Source: Syntrophomonadaceae bacterium
GTDB lineage: Bacteria; Bacillota; Syntrophomonadia; Syntrophomonadales; Syntrophomonadaceae
Direction of reading: 5' to 3'
Assembly: GCA_012729495.1 (NCBI GenBank)
Contig: JAAYCZ010000097.1
Span: 1-41,451 of the forward strand
Length of the DNA stretch: 41,451 bases
Numbering within the stretch: the stretch's first letter is position 1; each line of letters opens with the position of its first letter. The notes under the pieces are model-generated. The model did no database searches. It was not told the origin of the DNA and saw only the letters and a list, made by a program, of their open reading frames with translations. Of this stretch, positions 37,347 through 41,451 are shown piece after piece. The position numbers were made by a program, and so were the translations under genes.

Positions 37347-38462
37347 ATGGAAAAGAAATATTTATCCATCCAGCAACAAGTTTTAATGGTTTTTTTGCTG
37401 ATGTTCGGCAGTTCGCTGGTTTTTCTCACCGGCAAGGCAGCGTCCCAAAATGCCTGGTTTTCTGCATTAATGGGATCATTTTTTGGCTTGTACGTTCTCT
37501 ATGCAATTATTAAGATCCATGAACTGTTTCCCGGACAAAGGATCACTCAGATCAGTACTGCGGTGCTGGGCAGGATTCCGGGAACTGTTTTAAACTGTTT
37601 GTTTTTATGGAGTATATTCGCCATCCTTTGTACTTTTCTTTTTGATATCATCATGATTTTGGAAATCATATACCCCCTGCTGCCCAGAGTCATATTGTTT
37701 CCCTTGCTGATTCTTACCTGCTGCTATTTTCTTTATAAAGGGATAACTGTTCTGGGACGCCTGGGTGAGATCATTATTGTTCCAACTATAATCATAACTG
37801 CAGTGGGTCTTTTGTTATCACTACCGCATGTTGACCTGGCCAATTTAAAACCTTTCGGGGAAAACTGGAGGTCAATAGCTGCCGGCACCTTATATGCGGC
37901 CGATTGGCCTTTCAATGAAGTTATTATTTTCGGCCTTTTTTTGCCGATGGTATCCGGTCTCAAATCGAACAAAGCCCTTGTTTACTTTTGGTATTGTGGC
38001 GGAGTAATATTACTTACCCTGATTGATATTAATATTATCGCCGTATTAGGGAAGGATCTGGCCTACCTCTCTCTTTTCCCTCTTTTTGAGACTTCACGGG
38101 CAATTGGAATGGAGAATTTTCAGCGTATGGAGCTATTATTCTTCGTAATCTGGTTTATTACCGGTATGTATACCATGCTGATTTTTTATCAAGGGCTTAC
38201 CTTTATTGTTCAGGATCTCTTCACCTTGAAAAACTATAGGGCTTTAATATTACCGCTGGGACTATGTATAGTGGTTTTCACCCTTTATATGTTTCCCAAT
38301 ACGGTCGAATACAGCTTATTGGGCTTTAAGTATCTTGAGGTTTATACTTTTCCGGTCAACCTTCTTTATCCAACCATCATCCTTTGCGCCGCCAAATACC
38401 AGCAAAAACGTCAGCCGCAAAACCCTTCCAAAATAAATCCCCTGCAGCACACCGCTTTATGA
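37347..38462 (+). CDS. Spore germinant receptor B subunit (GerAB/GerKB permease family), set 2
   Basis: ATG at 37347 after ggaggttt; multi-TM; QQQVLMVFLLMFGSSLVFLTGKAASQNAWFSALMGSFFGLYVLY. Confidence 0.88.
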   Translation: MEKKYLSIQQQVLMVFLLMFGSSLVFLTGKAASQNAWFSALMGSFFGLYVLYAIIKIHELFPGQRITQISTAVLGRIPGTVLNCLFLWSIFAILCTFLFDIIMILEIIYPLLPRVILFPLLILTCCYFLYKGITVLGRLGEIIIVPTIIITAVGLLLSLPHVDLANLKPFGENWRSIAAGTLYAADWPFNEVIIFGLFLPMVSGLKSNKALVYFWYCGGVILLTLIDINIIAVLGKDLAYLSLFPLFETSRAIGMENFQRMELLFFVIWFITGMYTMLIFYQGLTFIVQDLFTLKNYRALILPLGLCIVVFTLYMFPNTVEYSLLGFKYLEVYTFPVNLLYPTIILCAAKYQQKRQPQNPSKINPLQHTAL

Positions 38463-38611
38463 TACAAAATTCGGCGGCCGGCTTGCTTTGGTACGTCTGC
38501 CACTGCCTCATTCCTCAGCGACCGTAACAGTATTTTGATATGCCATAACCTGCTGGTTTTGATTATGAAAACATTTATGTGATATTATTTTCTTAAAGAT
38601 TCTATTTCATT

Positions 38612-38646
38612 TTCATAAATTCTTCATAATTATTGGTTATTATAAT
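38612..38646 (+). promoter_or_regulatory. Candidate OmpR/PhoB-family direct-repeat box plus -10 upstream of htrA
   Basis: TTCATAAattcTTCATAA (11-bp period) followed by TATAAT at 38641. Confidence 0.4.
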
Positions 38647-38712
38647 TTAAAGCTCATCCTATTCCTGTAGCAGCTTGTGATTTAATTTTTATGTGAAAGG
38701 AGCAAGTGAACG

Positions 38713-39876
38713 ATGCGCAAGTTTAGTAAAACAATTATTTTGCTGCTGGTTGCATTTCTGTTGGGCGGAGCCTTTATTGCCCACCAGCAGGGTACTACCT
38801 TATGGGCGGCAATAACAGATAATAAGCCGCAAACAGCAGCACCTCAGCTGGAAAAGACAACCACCGCTGCTTTGACTATACCCGGTGAAGCCATGAGCAT
38901 AGCCGATATGGTTGAATCAGCCAGCCCGGCAGTGGTCAATATCAAAACTTCGGTAAAAGTTAATGCCGTCTTTGACAATCCCTATTTTAATGATCCTTTT
39001 TTCCGTAGTTTTTTCGGCAATCAATCCTTTAATACCATCCCCCAATATAAAACCGGTATCGGGACAGGTTTCCTCATTACCGCGAACGGTTATATTCTTA
39101 CCAACCAACACGTAATTGAAGATGCCTCCTCAATTACGGTGCAGCTAAACGGTAAATCTAAAGAAATTCCCGCTCAGCTGATCGGCTCGGATCGTGAACT
39201 CGACCTGGCGGTGTTGAAAATAAGCGGCAGTAATTACCCGGTTCTGCCTTTGGGTAATTCTGACAAGATGCGAGTGGGTGAATGGGTGGTAGCCATTGGT
39301 CAGCCTTATGGTCTTGATCATACTGTAACCACCGGAGTTATTTCTGCCAAAGGCCGTCCTATAACCATCGAGGATCGCAATTATAAGAACCTGATTCAAA
39401 CTGACGCGGCTATCAATCCAGGCAATTCCGGCGGACCTCTGTTGAACCTGAACGGTGAAGTTATCGCCATAAACACGGCAGTAAATGCGCAAGCCCAGGG
39501 AATAGGCTTTGCCATTCCCATCAATACCGTCAATGAAGTATTAAAGGACTTAATCAGCGGCAATAAAATCGTAAGACCGTATTTGGGAATCCGCATGAAC
39601 GATTTGAATGATCGGCTCCGTTCTGAACTGGGGGTGGGAAACTCCATCCAGGGAGCGGTAGTAGTTGAAGTAGTGAACGGTACCCCTGCAGCTTCGGCAG
39701 GATTGACCAGCAACGATATCATTACTTCCCTTAACGGTACCAAGGTTGAATCAGCCAGTGACCTGCAGGATCTGATTGCAAAACATAAGGTCGGTGAAAA
39801 GATAACTCTTAATGTCATTCGTTCCGGTAAACAAATAACCGTCTACGCAACTTTGCAAGCCAAACCAAATGCATAA
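38713..39876 (+). CDS. htrA: HtrA/DegP-family S1C serine protease with one PDZ domain
   Basis: TM anchor; GTGFLITANGYILTNQHVIED (His), SDRELDLAVLKI (Asp), AAINPGNSGGPLLN (Ser); PDZ GAVVVEVVNGTPAASAGLTSNDIITSLNGTKV. Confidence 0.95.
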   Translation: MRKFSKTIILLLVAFLLGGAFIAHQQGTTLWAAITDNKPQTAAPQLEKTTTAALTIPGEAMSIADMVESASPAVVNIKTSVKVNAVFDNPYFNDPFFRSFFGNQSFNTIPQYKTGIGTGFLITANGYILTNQHVIEDASSITVQLNGKSKEIPAQLIGSDRELDLAVLKISGSNYPVLPLGNSDKMRVGEWVVAIGQPYGLDHTVTTGVISAKGRPITIEDRNYKNLIQTDAAINPGNSGGPLLNLNGEVIAINTAVNAQAQGIGFAIPINTVNEVLKDLISGNKIVRPYLGIRMNDLNDRLRSELGVGNSIQGAVVVEVVNGTPAASAGLTSNDIITSLNGTKVESASDLQDLIAKHKVGEKITLNVIRSGKQITVYATLQAKPNA

Positions 39877-39896
39877 TCAAAGTTAATATCAACACA

Positions 39897-40017
39897 GATC
39901 GAGCAAAAAAGGTTTAGAGCAAGGCAATCGGGAAGCCCGCAATTGAGGCGTACATGAGGTACGTCGATTGAACGGGCTTCCCGCATTAACGCAGCTATAA
40001 GCCTTTTTTGACGATCT
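39897..40017. repeat. ~120-bp nested palindromic element
   Basis: Outer gatcgagcaaaaaaggttta / taagccttttttgacgatc; middle CGGGAAGCCCG/CGGGCTTCCCG; core caattgaGGCGTACatgagGTACGTCgattg. Confidence 0.8.
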
Positions 40018-40020
40018 CAA

Positions 40021-40047
40021 AACAGGGGATGGTTCCCCTGTTTTTTT
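40021..40047. terminator. Bidirectional Rho-independent terminator between htrA and mfd
   Basis: aacaggggatggttcccctgttttttt. Confidence 0.85.
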
Positions 40048-40048
40048 A

Positions 40049-41451
40049 TCATATCAATTCAAGCATTTCCTGCAAAGCAGCCAGTGAGCTGCTTTTTTCT
40101 GTTTGTATGTGCACCGTGTAGGGATTTATCTTTTTTAGTCCTGGTATCTTTATATCTGCATCCAGAGTCTTGTTGAGCACGATTTCTATTTTATCACCTT
40201 TACGATGCAGAGATTTTATTTCCTTATCCCGGGCTTTGATGCGCAGCCCTGCTATTTGCAGGAAATTTTCCACCGCCGGCGGCAATCTGCCAAAGCGATC
40301 CACAATCTCATTGCGGATATCATCAACTTCCTCCGTTGTACCAGCCAGCAGCAACTGCCGGTAGATGCGCATCTTGGTACCGGAATCGGGTATGTAACTG
40401 TCAGGAATGTAATAATCAACATCAATATCCAGCTGGGGATTGATCGTTTCCGATGGAACGACTCCTCGCAGCTTGGCCGTTTCCTGTTCCAAAAGGCGGC
40501 AATAGAGATCAAATCCTACCGCATAAATATAGCCATGCTGTTCGGCTCCCAGTATATTTCCTGCTCCCCGGATTTCAAGGTCACGCAGGGCTATTTTCAT
40601 CCCTGCTCCCAGTTCATTGAATTCCCGGATAGCGTTTAATCGCTTTTGGGCCGTCTCGGTTACCGCCTTGTCCGGACGATAGGTAAGGTAAGCATAGGCT
40701 ACCCGGTCAGAACGGCCAACCCTTCCACGCAGCTGATATAGCTGCGCCATACCCATATGGTCAGCCATGTCCACAATGATCGTATTGACGTTGGGCATAT
40801 CCAAACCGGATTCAATAATGGCAGTACATAAAAACAGGTCAAACTTGCCGGCAACAAATTCCGTTATCGTTTGCGCCAATTCTTCTTCGGGCATACGTCC
40901 ATGACCTACGGCAATGCGAACCTGCGGCAGGAGTTTTTCCAATTCTGCTTTGACCCGCTGGATATCCTGAATACGGTTGTGAACAAAAAAGGTCTGTCCC
41001 CCACGGGCTATTTCTGCCATTACAGCTTCCCTGACGATTTCTTCGTTATACTCCATAACATAGGTGGTAATCGGATAGCGCTGGGGCGGAGGGGTTTCAA
41101 TCACACTTAAATCCCTGAGGCCGGTAAGTCCCATATGCAGGCTACGGGGAATCGGCGTAGCGGAAAGGCTGAGGACATCCACCTGTGCTTTTAAGGCCTT
41201 TATTTTTTCCTTCTGGGCAACTCCAAAACGATGTTCTTCATCAATAACCAACAATCCCAGATTCATAAATTTTACATCTTTGGAGAGCAATCTATGGGTA
41301 GCAATAACAATATCCACCAATCCTTGATTGATGGCCTGCACAATTTTCTTTTGCTGTCCGGGGGTACGGAAACGACTTAGTACTTCAATATTAGCCGGAT
41401 AGTTTTGAAAACGCTGGGTAAAAGTTTGATAATGCTGTTCGGCCAGCAACG
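40049..41451 (-). CDS. mfd: Transcription-repair coupling factor Mfd (C-terminal part, truncated by window end)
   Basis: VIATHRLLSKDVKFMNLGLLVIDEEHRFGVAQKEKIK, LSATPIPRSLHMGLTGLRDLSVIETPP, YQLRGRVGRSDRVAYAYLTY, TRCF C-terminal region. Confidence 0.97.
   Translation of the reverse strand, partial: LLAEQHYQTFTQRFQNYPANIEVLSRFRTPGQQKKIVQAINQGLVDIVIATHRLLSKDVKFMNLGLLVIDEEHRFGVAQKEKIKALKAQVDVLSLSATPIPRSLHMGLTGLRDLSVIETPPPQRYPITTYVMEYNEEIVREAVMAEIARGGQTFFVHNRIQDIQRVKAELEKLLPQVRIAVGHGRMPEEELAQTITEFVAGKFDLFLCTAIIESGLDMPNVNTIIVDMADHMGMAQLYQLRGRVGRSDRVAYAYLTYRPDKAVTETAQKRLNAIREFNELGAGMKIALRDLEIRGAGNILGAEQHGYIYAVGFDLYCRLLEQETAKLRGVVPSETINPQLDIDVDYYIPDSYIPDSGTKMRIYRQLLLAGTTEEVDDIRNEIVDRFGRLPPAVENFLQIAGLRIKARDKEIKSLHRKGDKIEIVLNKTLDADIKIPGLKKINPYTVHIQTEKSSSLAALQEMLELI

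Noticed and set aside
39396-39818. Minus-strand 140-aa ORF inside htrA
   Set aside because: Antisense shadow of the HtrA protease/PDZ region.
40021-40047. Part of the large palindrome at 39897-40017
   Set aside because: Independent GC stem with T7 tail and its own symmetry; ordinary bidirectional terminator between convergent genes.
1-41451. tRNA/rRNA genes, transposases, prophage or defence systems
   Set aside because: None recognised by reading; ORFs are accounted for by housekeeping, cofactor, sporulation and germination genes. A tRNAscan/Rfam run would be needed to exclude small RNAs.

Overview
The window is a conserved low-GC Gram-positive (spore-forming Firmicutes/Clostridia, probably Syntrophomonas-like; taxonomy inferred from gene content only) housekeeping and sporulation region. 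Minus strand, read from high to low coordinates: mfd (partial); spoVT, spoVB, mazG, hup, yabO-like S4, yabP, yabQ, small HTH, divIC/ftsB, S1-domain protein, ppx/gppA, FocA-type formate/nitrite channel, spoIIE, multi-PAS histidine kinase, tilS, ftsH, HD protein, folP-folB-folK, DUF2520/PanG-like, panB-panC-panD, nadA-nadB-nadC, coaX, dusB; an uncharacterised three-gene cluster (HTH, 'quinate dehydrogenase-like', unknown); greA (partial). A plus-strand island between spoVT and mfd carries a ger spore-germinant-receptor locus (B-A-C, small 2-TM protein, C, small 2-TM protein, B) and an HtrA protease. No CRISPR, transposase, rRNA or tRNA was recognised. The main points of interest are: the second ger set lacking an A subunit and carrying two small two-TM proteins; divergent sigma-G-like promoters between spoVT and gerB; an orphan sporulation-kinase-type PAS histidine kinase; a spoIIE promoter with 22-bp spacing; at least two families of short intergenic repeats, some inside the NAD/CoA operon; a ~120-bp nested palindrome after htrA; and the HTH/dehydrogenase-like/unknown three-gene cluster.
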